Positions 20,195 to 35,100 of a stretch of DNA of 64,000 bases are shown here, piece by piece (position 1 is the stretch's first letter; each line of letters opens with the position of its first letter). The stretch is from Sceloporus undulatus. Its lineage: Eukaryota > Chordata > Lepidosauria > Squamata > Phrynosomatidae. The DNA lies in the NCBI RefSeq assembly GCF_019175285.1, contig NC_056523.1, positions 184,495,956 through 184,559,955 on the forward strand. Reading direction: 5' to 3'. The notes beneath the pieces are model-generated. The model searched no databases. It was not told the DNA's origin and saw only the letters and a program-made list of their open reading frames with translations. The position numbers and the translations under genes were made by a program.

Positions 20195-23100
20195 CTGTGG
20201 GGAGAAGATGCAGAGTAGAGATGAAAAGTTTTCCAATTGCTAACCATATAAACTACCTTAACTGTTCAAAAATGGAGGACTTCCTGGGAGCAATAGTTGA
20301 ATCACATTTAAATCCAAAGCTGTTTTCATCATACTCTCTACCTATGTTCTGTTTTCGCTACGTCAGAAAGATGAAGCTTCATACTCTTGAGAAAAGAGTA
20401 AATTTCAGAGAAAAGACATTCAAAAAGCACAGAACACATTCCGCAGAAAAATATTTAAAGACATGGCGTTTGCTCCTTTAAAAGGATGGCAATGTGTAGC
20501 TCTCCAGATGCTTATGGGTTGCAACTCCCATCCTCCTCCAGCACTTTCTATACTGGGTAGAGTGCAAGAGACTTGGCCTGCAACAACAGCTGGAGAGTGT
20601 TAGCATACTCTACACCTCTCTTGCTGGATATGTGGTTTCATATTTGATAGCTAGTGTCAGGCATGTTTTCAAAAGTTCAGTAAGGGCTTTGGAACACCAA
20701 GAAGGTACACATGTGAGAAAGTACATTAACCTGAGGATGTGTGAGAGACATAGATGGTACTAAAATAAAAATTAAATATGTTTGCTGCTCACTCCAACCC
20801 TTTATCACTTTTATGTCCAACTCATGGTGTAGTTACACTGTAAAAATAATGCAGTTTGACAACACTTTAAATGCTGTAGCTGGATCCTATGGATGCCTGA
20901 AATTTGTGGTTTTGCATGGTCTTTAGCTTTCTCTGCCAAAGATCACTGGTGCCTCACCAAACTATGTATCCCAGGATTTTGTAACATGCAGCCAGTTAAA
21001 GTGGTGTCAAGCCACATTATTTTTACAGTATGGATACAGCCACAGGCAAACTCCTGTGAATGAGGATGGCATACAATTACTACTATATGGAAAAGAGCAA
21101 GAGACCATCTTTCTATTCTCCTTATTTTAAGAAACCATGCTCATATATCAAAAGTACAGACAGTACAAGCCCACCACAAGATTTAATGGTGGTACCAAGA
21201 AATCCTCTTTCATCTCTTCCACTTCCCCACTCCCAGGAGTTTCAAAGTCCAGCCTTACACAGGGTGCTTGTCAAACATGACAGGGAGAAACTCATCCACA
21301 GGCAACATCTTGGAAAGGGGCTTAGCCTCCAGTAGCTTCTTGGCACCCTGGAGGGAAATGATATAAGCCAGCGTCCAGTAGGAGTAGTCGGCTTCTACCA
21401 GGTTGCGGACGTGGGGCACAGCTTTCTCTGGATGTTCTACTTGCATGCGTTTCCGGCCAATGTAGCTGAGAGGGAGAGAAACAAGAAGGTAAACAATAAG
21501 CATTAACTCCTTCCATGGTTTGAATTTTCAATGGAGCATTTGAATATTAAGCAGCAACAACATAACGTTCTTTTTGAAACACAGATGACTAGCTTACATA
21601 CAATTCCTGTCAATCCAACTAAAGTTATTCCTCTGCAACAATCTGACTATATTGTGATGGGTAGCACAAATCCACAAGCTCAAAAATGATCTTTAACTGT
21701 GTTACTCCTTTTTAACTTTCAATGGCGGGTCACATACCGCCGGATTGCGGCGGTCTCCCGCCGCCGCCGCTTGAAGCGTCTGGGAGCCGCAGCGGCCAAA
21801 CCGTGTGGGTCCCGGACGCTCTGAGGAAGGAGCGCAGAAATTGCTCTCCTTCCTGGGCCCCAGGAAAGACGTCGCAAGGCGCTAGTCGCACACTCGCAGC
21901 ATCACTTCCAGGGTGTGATGTGCGGACGCGACAGTGTCCGCTACGTCAATATGGCAGCAGTCGTGTGGAACGGCCGCCACCATTTGTCATGGACTCTGTC
22001 CATGATAGGGTAAGGGGCGTCTGGAAGAGACGCCCCTTTTTCAAAATGAGACGTCCTAAGGACGTCCCTTATGGCGGTCTGTAACGCTCCAATATTTCAA
22101 TTATTAAATAGTAATTTGCTGTTGCTGTTCCTATCATTTGCATGATTTCATATCAAATGGACTTTTAAATAATCCCTAACCTCATTACCTAGGGCAAGTC
22201 AAAACTATTTTAAAGTAACCAGGTAGAACAGCTTAAGTAAACTAGTTCTTTCAGGTCACATATGAATTTACATAAGCCTATCAAGCCGTAATGTTTTATT
22301 TGGGGGTGGGGGACTAGTAAATTTTATAGATTTCTTTGTAAGAAATGATATTAGACTATCCCAGTGTGCAGAACCAAGGGAGGCTAGGCTGGCTCCGTCC
22401 TGGGTCTCTCTCTGCCTAGGAGGCAAAGACCTACTTACACATGCACTAAAAATTGAATACAACAGCAATCAAGATTCATGGACACTTTGTGGGATGAAAT
22501 TGGACTGGACATTTTAGGCTAAGAAAACATCTGTTGGAGATTGGGGTGGAGATCCAAAAGGTAATAACTATATGGCCTTCTCACAATCGAGGGACAGGAT
22601 GATGCCCCAACCCTGGGAATTGCCTACCTCTGGCTTAACAACTGAGTGGAACTGATAAGTCTGCATGACTAGTGGACTTGTTCGATTCTCTACCTGCTAG
22701 TCATTTCTACAGTATCTGCAGGACAACATAGGTTAGGCATATTCTGACAACTTAAAAGAAGACCAGACAGCTACAGTTTTCCCCACATCCCTTTTTCAGC
22801 ATCTAAGTTATTCTTCCTGCCACTGTGTAAGCATGTATGATTTATTGCTTTTTGAGGAAACCCCAAAACAAATTGTATCTCCCACTGGGAGATGCTTGTG
22901 TCAAGACTTCCCAGATGGTTATAATGACAATAACTCCCACCCTGCTTACTCACATCAAATCCCAGTCCAGGCCTTCCTCTTCCAACTCATAGATGAGGTT
23001 CATAATGCGGCGTTTGAAGAAGATTTCAAAACGGAGGTCATCCTCAAACACCACTGACTTTTCCAAGCTTCTTTCAAGAATCTAGCATTAAAAACAAAAG

Positions 23101-26100
23101 CAAAACAAATAATGGCCCTCTTGTTTTGTTTTATTTTATTAACTGCTTAACAGAAACTTACATTATGACCTTTCACCAAGGAGCCTAGTGGATGAATCGC
23201 ATCAGCTTTTCTTCTACCTTCCCCTTATTCCTCATTCCTGTTTTTATAGATGATATTACATGGCACAATCAGGAGGATTATGTCTGCATTTTAATGCCTT
23301 CCTCTCCACTTTTCTGCTTCAACTTATGTTAACAGAAACTGGCTTCCATAACTCCTCAGTTCCCAACCAGGATCATGTGTACTTCAATACTAAACCAAAA
23401 TTAAAATTCAGTGTCCATACAATCCAATAAATAAGGTGCAAATGGTCACATCCTTCATTCTGTCACTGGTGGGAAATGAATGAAAGATTTGTAGGTCACT
23501 TGGTCCAACCAATATAGATGTCTAATGTGACAAATCAGTTAAAAATGTTCAATTATTCATTGTGAAAAAATCGGATGGGTAGATAAACAAAACAGAAATA
23601 AAATTATAGGTACAATACAAATAATTTAATTGCTAATTTCTAGAATTAAGTACTTAGTGTTCAAATAAACTTTTTTGGTAAGAACACTACAGTGAATCTC
23701 CAAAGAAATGCTTAACCAGGAGCTGGCAAATGGTGTCAAGGAAAAGTTTACTGGATAGGAAAATGAAACTTTTAAGATGTGGTTTTTACTGTTCTTATTG
23801 TCTGTTTTTAACAATTTCTGTACACTGCTTTGATAGTTGGAAAAGCGGTTAATAAATGAACAATTTATTATTATTATATTATTATTAATTCAGCAAAGTT
23901 TACTGTATGAGAAACAAAAGGTCGTGGGCTGACTGTATGATACAAATATAAGCACACAGATGAAAAGTCACACAACAGGATTGAAACACGTAATACATCA
24001 CAAAAAGATAAGAAAGCAAATCTATTAAGTAAGCGAAATTGCTGCAACATGGCAGCTATGCAAACACACAAACCCACAGTTCCACTCTATGGGATTAAAA
24101 GAGACAAGTGAATAATAAATTCATTCACTCTCATTTTTATTGAATATTAGCATAATCAAAATATTATGCTAATTAATTAATAGCAATAATTTTTAAATAT
24201 TCTCAAGTTGCAAGGAACAAGTACTGAAAATCTCTAAGGAGGGAAAACGTTATGATAATCAAATCCTATATACAGACTCAACATGAATGATGGACAATTG
24301 TTACCCCAAGCTTTGGCCCCGATTCACCCCTCATATTTATATTAAAATTGTGATAAAGTACACAGGCTAGGCAACCCTTCCATGACCCTGCTGTTGATGC
24401 CCTCATGCAGGCATTGCCAACCAAGATTCCTGCACATAGGCACTAGCACCAGGAGTTGCCTGGAAGACCCACCTAGATTGGATGAGATATACTTAGGGGG
24501 AAGTGAGAGGGGCCCTGGACAAAGGAGCTGGGGTTGAGAATGCTAGAGTAAACAATGCATTGGAGATCCTGCAGGCTAATCCCCTTTCACCTGTGGAATG
24601 CATGTTTTTCACTCTCCCATTCAATTTGGTTTCTCTCCTTTCTTCTCCATCTAGAATTCATTGGGAGTCTCCAGTCCAAGTACTGGTTAGCTTAGCTTCC
24701 AAGATCAGACAGGATGTGATGCCTTTATGGTATTTAAGCAGTATCTTCAAATCCTGAAGGATGTTTCCAACTTGTGGCTCATGGAATAATTTGGCATATC
24801 CAATAGGTGGCAGCACTAGTTAATAAATGCAAGAAAATTCTGATGGTAGTCACTCTTTTGCATTAATGCCATTTTGATAGACTCCAGGTGAGTCACTAAG
24901 TCTGGCTCTCAGGCCAAAATAAAGCCAACATCCTACTAGTGCCAGTACAGCAGGGCAGCTCTAGAATCAAGGAATTATGTGTAGCACTAAAGCTTTCATG
25001 CTTGTGTATTGACAGATACTGATCCAAAAATGAATACTGGTTCAGCCTTTTTGGAACAAGGCAACTACTACTTATACTGAACAGTTTTCATCCATCTCAG
25101 GAACAAAATGAGACCCTAATTATCTAAATGTTTCAGACACTTGCAAAGCTCAACCTAAAGCAAGATCCAAGTGATCTATGCTTTGCAACCCCTGCCTGCC
25201 CTGCCTCTCTCTCAGATCTCTTATGAACAGCCTAGTTATGTAGAGAAATGATACTCATGAACTCAGTAGATCAGAGCACATCTTTTTAAAATCTATGCAT
25301 CAAAATTCTGACCCTCATTAAACCATATTCTGCAACATAAAAAGCTTTTCAGGCTGCCACACACTGCAGAATTAATGCAGTTTGACACCACTTTAACTGT
25401 CCTGGCTCCATCCAATGGAATCCTGTGAATTGTAGTTTGCTGAGGCACTAGAGCTCTCTGACAGAGAAGGCTCACAAAACTAAAAATCCCAGAATTCTAT
25501 TGCATTGAGCCATGGCAGTTAAAGTGTATCAAACTGCATTAATTCTGCAGTGTAGATGTAGCCCTAGTTAAACATACTTGCACGTGATCTTTATTTGCAT
25601 AATTTATTCCATCACAGCAAGTGAAGCATGGGGAGAGATGTACAATTTCTGGAAATTTTGAAGCCACTGAAAAAAACTGGGTTTTTTCCCCAGATTTTTA
25701 TGGGAAAATTGAAATTTTTGGAAAAACTGAAAAATGTAACATTAATACTTTTTACAGATTGTAAGCCTCTCTGTTACTTTAGGAACATAAAATATGACTA
25801 TGTACAATTTGATTTGGCATAAAATTATCATAATTAGTATATTAAAATACAGTGTATTCAAACAATTATTACAAACAGAATTTACTTTTATTTTTTAAAA
25901 AAATTATTTGTAACAAATGGAGTAATAATCTCCTGAACTTTGGCTTTGCTAGTTTATGTGGAGCAGGCAAAACAAACAAACAAACAAACTCAGAAGAAAT
26001 CATCAACATTAATAACAAATACACACACACACACACACATCCTCTCAACAGTATCTAATAGACATTCCCTTAAACAGAAGGTGTGTGTGTGTGTGTGTGT

Positions 26101-29100
26101 GTATAAGGGAGGAGGGACTAAGATTCAATTAATAGGTATGCAATTTAATCAGATTGATTTTACAAGCTGCGGGCTGTATCCGCACTACAGAAATATTCCA
26201 GTTTGACACCAGTTTAACTGTCATGGTCCAATGCTAGGGAATCCTGGGAACTGTAGTTTGTTAGGCACCAGAATTCTTTGACACAGAAGGCTAAATACCA
26301 ATCCCGGAATCCCATAGCAGTGTGCCATGGCAGTTAAAGTGGTGTCAAACTGCAGTGTGGATGTAGTCCTGGTTATCAGTACCAGTTTCCATCTCTGCTT
26401 CTGCTCTGTTATGTTTGTCATCATCACAGTTGTCACGGACTTTTACCCGGATTAAAAGATGCTTCTCTACCCTTTCACATGTGAGTTTATTTCTTGATTT
26501 AGTGTGAGTGTTTCCAGATCCAGACATAGACCAGATTCTTTCAGTGCCCCCAAAGGAAGAAATACATTTTACTCTTGCATTGGAGAGTTCAATTTGTAAC
26601 CTAGGACTTGCTTGTCCTCATTCAGTGCACAGAAATTAGAATAATCTGATACTGTACGTAGTTTTTAGAAATGATTTGGAGAATATATGAACACTTTGTC
26701 TTAAAGATTTTATTCATCATGCTAAAATAAAACATTCTATAATTGGTTTTCTTCCTTTATTCAATTTTTTCCAATTTTTGGAACAAAACAAAAAAGGCTT
26801 CAGGGAAAAAATGGGGAAAAATGTTTTTTTCCAAATTTTTTCAGGCCTTCCCATCTCTAGGCATAGTACAGAAAACTCCCTCCCTTACTCAAACATATAC
26901 TGTATAAACATTTATCATCCAAAGCTTCTGGGATTTCATCAGACATTGGCTACTCACTTGCAAGTATAACCATCCGAATTATAAACATTTTTTGTAGCCA
27001 GATGAAACAACCCTATGAACCACAAGATTTCTAGATTTTTATAAAGCAGGATTCTGTTTTAACTGTGTGTGTGCAAATCCGAAATTCTACACACAAGTCT
27101 ATTTCAAATTATTTGTAGATTTTCATATGAAAAGATAGTTTTCTTTTGTTTCCTCTCCAAATGTTTTGGCTGAAAATCCACCACCCAATTCAGCATGGTA
27201 AATAGTAAAGGATTATGAAATTCATAGTCCTAAACACCTGGAGGGCCAAAGGTTCTCCAACTCTATTTTACATGATGAGCCGCACTTACCTCTTGCCAAA
27301 CTTTATAATGGCTGAGGAAACAACCCAATTCCCCCTTGGTGAGTGGACGCCCATGATATGGATCCTTGTAACCTGGCAACATCTTGATGCCCATGGCTTC
27401 TACCTGGCTGCTGTTCATTGCTCTGAGGACAAAGAGAAGGAGTGAAGGAGTGAAAGATGACAGCCAGAGCAAGGCATACCGTCTGGGGGAGGGGGGCAGA
27501 CACAATCCAGTTCAATTCCTGATTCTATCCAACATATGTTTGGGCAGCCTAGACTGACCAACAGTATAAAAAGAGGAAAACCAAGCTTTCTCCCTGCACT
27601 AACTTGAATTGCTTCAGGTGTGTTTAGCCAGCACACAGATGTTTCTGCTGGGCAGTAGAGAAAGGCAGCTAGACCTTGGATCACATTCCTGAACAACTGA
27701 AAGCTTGCATGTTTTTACATGAACCAGATTTTGTCCAATACAGGTTGCTTCACCTGTTGTTTCTGCTTTCTTTCACCAGTTTGTCAACTACACAACTGAG
27801 GACAAGTCTGTCTCTGTGTTCCTTTAAATATTTTTGAACTCTTTTGAGTACAACTGCCTTTTCTTTTGAGATGGCTTCTTTTATGCTTTCAGAAGAAGAC
27901 AGCCCAGCTCGGTCTCTGGATTAGGATGAGGACTGCTTTGGTTGAGAGGGAGTTTTCACTCTCCTCGGGAGCTCATAAGAAACAAATTCACCTGCCATCT
28001 CCTGCCACTCCAGAAGGACTGCTGATAATGGTGGATGCACTGTGAAGTGAGGGAGACTGCACATTTTCTGAGGCATCCAGTCTTGATGACCACTAGACAC
28101 AGAGGATCTCAACAGGTCCTGTGATGTGTGAGTCTCTTTCCCTCTTCCTTCCACCCCGTTATGAAATGTCTAGCCCTACCTTCTCAAGGTAAGTCCAACT
28201 TTCCAATTACATAAAAACCTGCCCACAAGCACAGCTTATATTGCCTATCAGCATGACTGAGGTGCATGCACTGCATTCCACCTCTGAGGGCAAAGGCTCT
28301 CAAAAGCACTGTGGTCCTCCAAGGGACATGATTGTCACCTCCATGACACTCACTTCCCATCCACAGCCTCAATGATTTTGCAGTCAATTTCCTGTTCATA
28401 CAAGGTCTGTAGCATTCGCTCTCGGCGGTCTGTCCGTCGCTTCAGATTAATCATGAAGACCTATAAAGAAGCGAAAGACATGGCAGTCACAAGAAAAGGC
28501 CATTAAGTGTCACAAAGACAAAGGTGGAATTAAGGCAATCTGACAAGCCTTATCAATGTTTGGTAACAGGATGAGGTAATAGGAATCTCAAGATGATAGA
28601 AAGGAATTTAGTATGACTGAGGTGCACGTACTGCATTCCACCTCTGTAGCACCTTTGAGATTAACTGTGCAAAAGAAGTTGTAGCATAAGCTTTTGTAGA
28701 TTTCGTCTACTTCCTCTGAAGCATGGAGTGAACTGGTGCCCAGGAAGGACCTTTATAATGAGAATGTAAGAATGAATACCCATGGAAATGCAAAACTTGT
28801 GGGTATGGTGAGGTGGTGAGTTCAGTTTTAACTATGGCCATTGAGTGACAAAGGCAAAGGAAAAATATTGCCTAAGACCAGGGTAGTGGATGGCCATATG
28901 AATGATGAAGGTAATTTTGGAATGTGGTGTCTGCAGGCTGGGAACCAGAGAGGAGGTATGAGAAACTGGCCAAGAGCATCTTCATAAGGCTAGGATGTTA
29001 ATCAGTGTTATAATAATGTGCAGTGTGGCCATCCACCCACCCTGGCCTTAGGCAACATCTTTTCCTTCTTCCTTTATCCCTCAATAAGCATAATTAAAAT

Positions 29101-32100
29101 TGGATTTTTTGCCTCATCACAATACCCACAAGTTTTGCATTTCCATGGGTATTCAAGTTAGTTTCAAAAGGATTCCAAGATCCCTTTGCATACTAATATT
29201 CCTAACTGAGACTAATACAGCTATGTCTCAGAAAGGACTCATTGGGGCTGTACATACAGGTGGCGAAATGCTGCCCCTCTTTGTTGCATATCATTCCTGG
29301 AGCAGCTAAACCACGCGGGAACAATACTCAGCCAGAAAGAAAGTGCCTAGAGCAGCTTCTTCCTTGCAGCATCATAAGGGCTGTGATGCAGCCCTATGAT
29401 GCCGCTTCCTGTGTACGACTTGTGGATGCTGCACGCCACATACGCCATCATGCCGGCCCCTGTGTGGCCGGGAGGCCAGCATGATGGCGGCGGTGACACG
29501 TTCTAGGATTCTGGAGCGTGCGGTTGCTGCGTGCTCTGGAACCCTAGAATCGGTGCTGCCATGCCGCTTCCTGTCCGTGTGTACTGGGCCTTTGTCACTT
29601 CAGACTGGAAATGGAGATGCTGTTTCTAAATACTTTTTTAAAAGCCTCTGGAAGTAGAAAACTAGCAGAATTTGGACTTTATGTGGAGACCCTTCCAATG
29701 TAAAGTTGACTCCTCTGGTTCAAGACTTGACCAGTTCATTCTACAGCATAGGTAGACTGGGTCCCACATGCAGCTATTTCCCCATGGCTCCCAATGCTAA
29801 GAGATGCATCTGCACATTCATCTGCGGTACCAGAACCACATAAGGCATGGACTCTGTGCCAGAAAACTGGGGAAACCTAAGCCTTCACTTTCAGAACTAC
29901 AAAACACAGTCAGCCTCACAACCTCATCCAACAACAACAAAAAAGCATTCCACCACTGTACAAGAAGGAAGATTAACTGGACCACTATAACAATCCTAAC
30001 AACCATACTGAATCAAAATTCAGCGTTTTAATCCAAGATAATCTGGTGAACTAAATTATGTAAGTAAAACAAATTGGCATATTTTTACTGCTTTACAGAA
30101 TTTATCCCAGTTGTTCTCACCTCATCAAAACCCATCTTATCTGGGACTTTGGGAGGGACAGACAGATATCGGGAAGGTTCCACTGGAGGGTTCTTAACTG
30201 TAGAAAAACAATATGGAGTCAGTTGATGAGACATATAACCTCTCCACCTTTTTTTTAAGTTCCTGAAGTAAAAACTTCTTCCAGGATTTTTTTTTTTTTT
30301 GTGAAGAATAGATGCATTTTATATCCTACATTCCTAGCCTACTGCCAATGTGAGTAGAAACAAACATACAGTAAATCTGTCCGTACAAATGACAATTGCA
30401 TCAAGTGAACCTTTATGTATACCAAGATGGCTTTTAATAGTGGGAATTTTCCCTTAGCAAACTGTACTTTTAATTTCCACATTGACCCTTTTCCTGGACT
30501 CAAACAACTTAAACAGGTGAATAGGGTGGGGGGAGATTAATATATTTTAAAATTTACTTAATTATGGGTTTTACCCAAGGCTTGGCCAACAGTGTCTTAT
30601 TGAGATTTGTGTGTGAACTGACATTTGAACCTGGGTCTCTCTCTACTCCAGGCTGACTCAAAATATGGACTAGAAACTTTAATGCACTCATTTGTGAGGC
30701 TCATTAGTTTCACAAAACAGAAGGTGTGCCATACCAAAAATATTAGCTCGTAAGAAGCAAAGAACCAAACTAGAGATAAAGATTTTAGGAATGTATTGTC
30801 AAATGCTACCTTGCCTCAAATTTAGTGTTTCCATTTAAAACAAAACCATGAATGTCTATGTGACAGAAGCATTTATTAAATTTTACTGCAAGGCTCTCTC
30901 ATGCGTTACAGCTATATTCCTCACGAGGGATGAAATGGCTTTTATTCAAGTCTGGGCAAATGAAATCCTGTCTTACAACTAATCTAAGATCCTTCATTTG
31001 CATGAAAGCACAATGGTATCCCGGAATTCAATGTCTGCATGGAAGATTTCTATCCCACCCTCCCACAGAAAGATGTCTGAAGAAACAGTTGAGGGATTGG
31101 TGGGGATTAATAGAAGGGTACCTCTACACCAGTCTCCCCAACTTCACACCTTCCAGGTGTGTTGGACACAACTCCCTGTAGCACAATGGGATGATGGAGT
31201 TCCAAGCATGTGGAGGGCACCAACTTAATGAAGCTATGCTTCCATCTTGCAATCTCTTTCAGAGATTGCCTTTAGCTAGCTTGCCTTTAGCCAGCAGGAT
31301 GCAGTGGCTAGTACTGAAGTAGGATTCCGGGAAGCCAAGATTTGAATTCCCACTCAGCCATGGAAAATCAGTGGGTGACTGGGCAAGTCACATTCTCTCT
31401 CTCTCAGTCTCAGAGGAAGATAATGACAAAAAACCCTCTGAACAAATCTTGCCAAGAAAACCTTGTTGAAGGTGCACCTTAAGATTGCCATACATCAGAA
31501 GCAATTTGAAGGTACACAACACTTGCCTTCAAGATACTATGTGTTGCCATTTCCCCAAAAACCAATGTGTTCTGTCAGTCAAAAGAGAGAGAGAGAGAGA
31601 GAAAGAGAAAAAGAGAGAGAACCAACAGTCCAACCAAGTGTTACTCAGGGAGGATGAAATTTAAAAACAAAACAAAAGCCAATCATGCCACAGCAAGTTG
31701 TGCACAAATTTGAGTTCGCAAAATACCTGAAACCAAACAAATGGGACACTCTACCAGTGGATATGGGCGGAGGGGGGGGGGAGCCTGAGAGGTATAAATG
31801 TATTCTTTTGGTGCAGAAGTTTTCAACCTAAAATGCATTCTGAAGTGACACAGTTCCATGAGGCAACTGTGTTGGGTGTTGTTAACTGCCATCAGCTTAA
31901 CTTTGACCTATGGTGACCCTTATCAATGACAGACTTCCAAGTCACACGATCACTAACAGCTCTGCTTAGGTCTTGAAGACCCAGGGCTGTGGCTTCCTTG
32001 ATTTAGTTTATCCATGTGGGATGTGATTTTCCTCTTTTCCTGTTCAATTTACTGTATGTACTCAACTATAAGTTGACCTCATGTATAAGGGCAGGTTTTG

Positions 32101-35100
32101 CGGCCAAAATTAGGGATTTTGACACAACCCATGGATAAATCGAGGGGGACTCTAACTGAAACTTTTTGCTTCAGCATTTCAACTTTGGTTTCATCCTTGA
32201 CTCCCCAGACAGCAGCAGTCAGTGCAGATGGGAGAGAGATTCTGTTTGTTTAATAGCAATCAACCACCCAGGACTCTTTCTGCTTGGCTCAAGAGAAAAA
32301 GAAACTCTCTCCCAACCGCATGGGGAAATCTGAAAGAGCTGCTATCACATTACCATACTGACTCATAAATAAGTCATCCTGGGATTTTGAGCATAAATTT
32401 TTAGACTTACACACAAGTATATACACTACTTTACAAAGCATTATTGTCTTTTCTAGTGAATCACGGTTTCTCGTACTGTATATCTGAAGTATGACAACCT
32501 CAGTTTAGTCATCTTGGCTTCTAGGAAGAGTTCAGGTTTCATTTGCTCTAGGACACTTTGATTTGTCTTTTTAGTACTCCACTGTATCCACCAAACTCTT
32601 CCCCAGCACCACATTTCAAATGTGTTGATTTCCTTCCTATCAGCTTTCCCCATTCTCCAGTTTTCACAACCATATAGAGAAATACAATGGGATGGGCAAT
32701 CGTAACTTTAATATTTGATGATATATCTTTATACTTCAGGATCTTGTCTAATTTCTTCATAGATGTCATTCTAAGTCATAATCTGATTTCTTGACTGCAG
32801 TCTCCATTTTGATTAATGAATGCACCAAGATATGGAAAATCTTCAACTATTTCAATATCTTCATTGTGTATTTCAAAGTTAAGTAAATCATCCATGGTCA
32901 TTATTTTTGTTTTTCTAACATTTTGTTTTCTTAACCATTGTAAACCTATCTTTTCATTTTCTTCTTAGACTTTCTTCAGTAACTGTTCCAAGTTTTTGTT
33001 ATTTTCTGCTAGTATTATAGTATCATCTCATATCTTAAACTGTTAGTGTTACTTGTCCAATTTTAACACCTTCTTCCTCCAAATCTAATCCTGCTTTGCA
33101 TATGATATGTTCAGCATGCAAATTAAACAGATAGGGTAATAAAATGCAGCCTTGCCCAACTCTCTTGTCAATTGGAAACCATTCTGTTTCTTCATATTCT
33201 GTCCTAACAGCAGCCTCTTATCGTGAGTACAGGTTATGCATCAGGATGGGCAAATGTTGCGGCATGCCAATTTCTTTAAGAATGGTCTATGGTTTTCATG
33301 GGCTATACAATCAAATAGAATTGTACAATCCCAGAAACTGCTCACCTAAAGGGAATTCTGTTAAAAATCAACCTATCACTTATAAATATTCTTTAAATAC
33401 TTATTTAAAACAACAAACAAACTTCTTTAAAACAAACAAACAAACAAAAACAAAAAAGGAAAAATACCAGTAGAATGCAGCAATTTTTCCTGACACACAG
33501 AGTACATCCTTCAGATTGCAAAACAAGCCAGGCTACAGAACCTTTGGGCACCAACTCCCCTTTAAGGCCAGCTGGATGTTTGTAAAAGGACCTTTGTGCA
33601 GCTGCAGGGTGGACAAAGAGTGTCTGTGCAGCAATTCCAAGGGAAAGAGTCCAGCAAGCTCCTTCAGAAGGCAAGGGATAGTAAGTTGCCACACAAGCTC
33701 CTTTTGATACTAGATGCCTTGTGCTAAAAAAATTCAGCATGAGGAGAACCACCACATTCCCCTGAATTGAAAAAACCTGAAGGCTGTAGTCAGCAAAGAT
33801 CTGGTCATATTTGCAAAGCTGCTTGCTCTTCTGAATTCAGTGGCACATTTACATAGCTTTCCTGGCCAGAAATAGGCCCTGCTAGGCTGAAGCGTGCAGG
33901 AATGAAGCCTAAATTTGTACAATGTTATAGTGTAGTGTGTACCTTGCAATGTATCCTTTCCACAGCAACGCCTCAGAGGCAGGTCCTGTACAAGGAACTG
34001 AGGTAGAAAAAAAGTTCTGCTCAAGGGAGCACAATGAATCTATGTCAGAGGGGGAACACATACCAACAGCTCTACTGAATCAGACTGGAGGTCACTTAAT
34101 CCAGGACTTCAGCAACCTGTTTTCAATCACAGCTATCCAGAGCCCTCTGGGAAGCCACGAGGGCAAGTGGGGAAACAGCAGGCCTCCCCAATTGTCGACC
34201 ACTTCCTCCATTTTCCCAATTGGCAACTGCTGTCCAATTGCCTCTGAACCCGACGATTCTATTTAGCTATTATATGATGTGAATGTAAGGGGAAGGAGAC
34301 CTTTATGGTACCTTCATCAGTCACATAGTACAGAAAAATCAGAAGCTGGCTTAAAAAGAGTCAGATTCCTAGTCAACAAACACATTGACCAGAGTCCTGA
34401 ATCTGCAAGACCTAAGCAGGGCTGTTGATAACAGGGTGACTTGGAGATGCCCCATCCATAGTCACCATTAAGTCAAAGTTGACTTGACAGTAGTTAACAA
34501 CTTCATACCACCTAATTTTGCTTTCACTGGTACACAACCTGAGGTAGAGATGCCAAATTTTTATTGAGCTAACACTCGGTTACCTCACTTTCTACATGAA
34601 GCTCGGTGCTCATTTCCAGTGGTCCACCTTCATTTACATAGCTGATGGTCAAAGAAGAATTTGGGTTTTTTAGTATGAATGGTCTCTCTGCTATGAATTC
34701 CCCCTCCAGTTTTAAACAGGTGAAAGACCAAGCATCACACTGAGTGCTCACCCATGACCTCCAGCTGCACGTGCATGAAGCTCTCCACTTCGTCACGCAG
34801 GGTGCTGTGGGACCGCAGAGGCACAGGTAGGAAGCCATACACCTCTTTGTTGCACACATACATCTGGACTTCTAAACAAATGGGACAGGAAAGTGGAAAA
34901 TGAGCACACAAGAGCATGGGGAAGTTGGATAGCTAAAGACCCCCTGTCTCTGATGCTTGCCTTTAGGCAACATAATGTTTCATCTCTATGTGAATGAATG
35001 GCAAATTATTGATCAAAGGTTTCTGCACCACAGCTGGCTGTCCACATGATGATCCAATATACTGTTCACAGATTTAGGCATGATGTTGACCAATTCAGTC

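Noticed and set aside
21722-22084. 120-codon frame in the CpG-rich intron block
   Set aside because: Composition-driven, within a MITE-like insertion with inverted ends; no family match.
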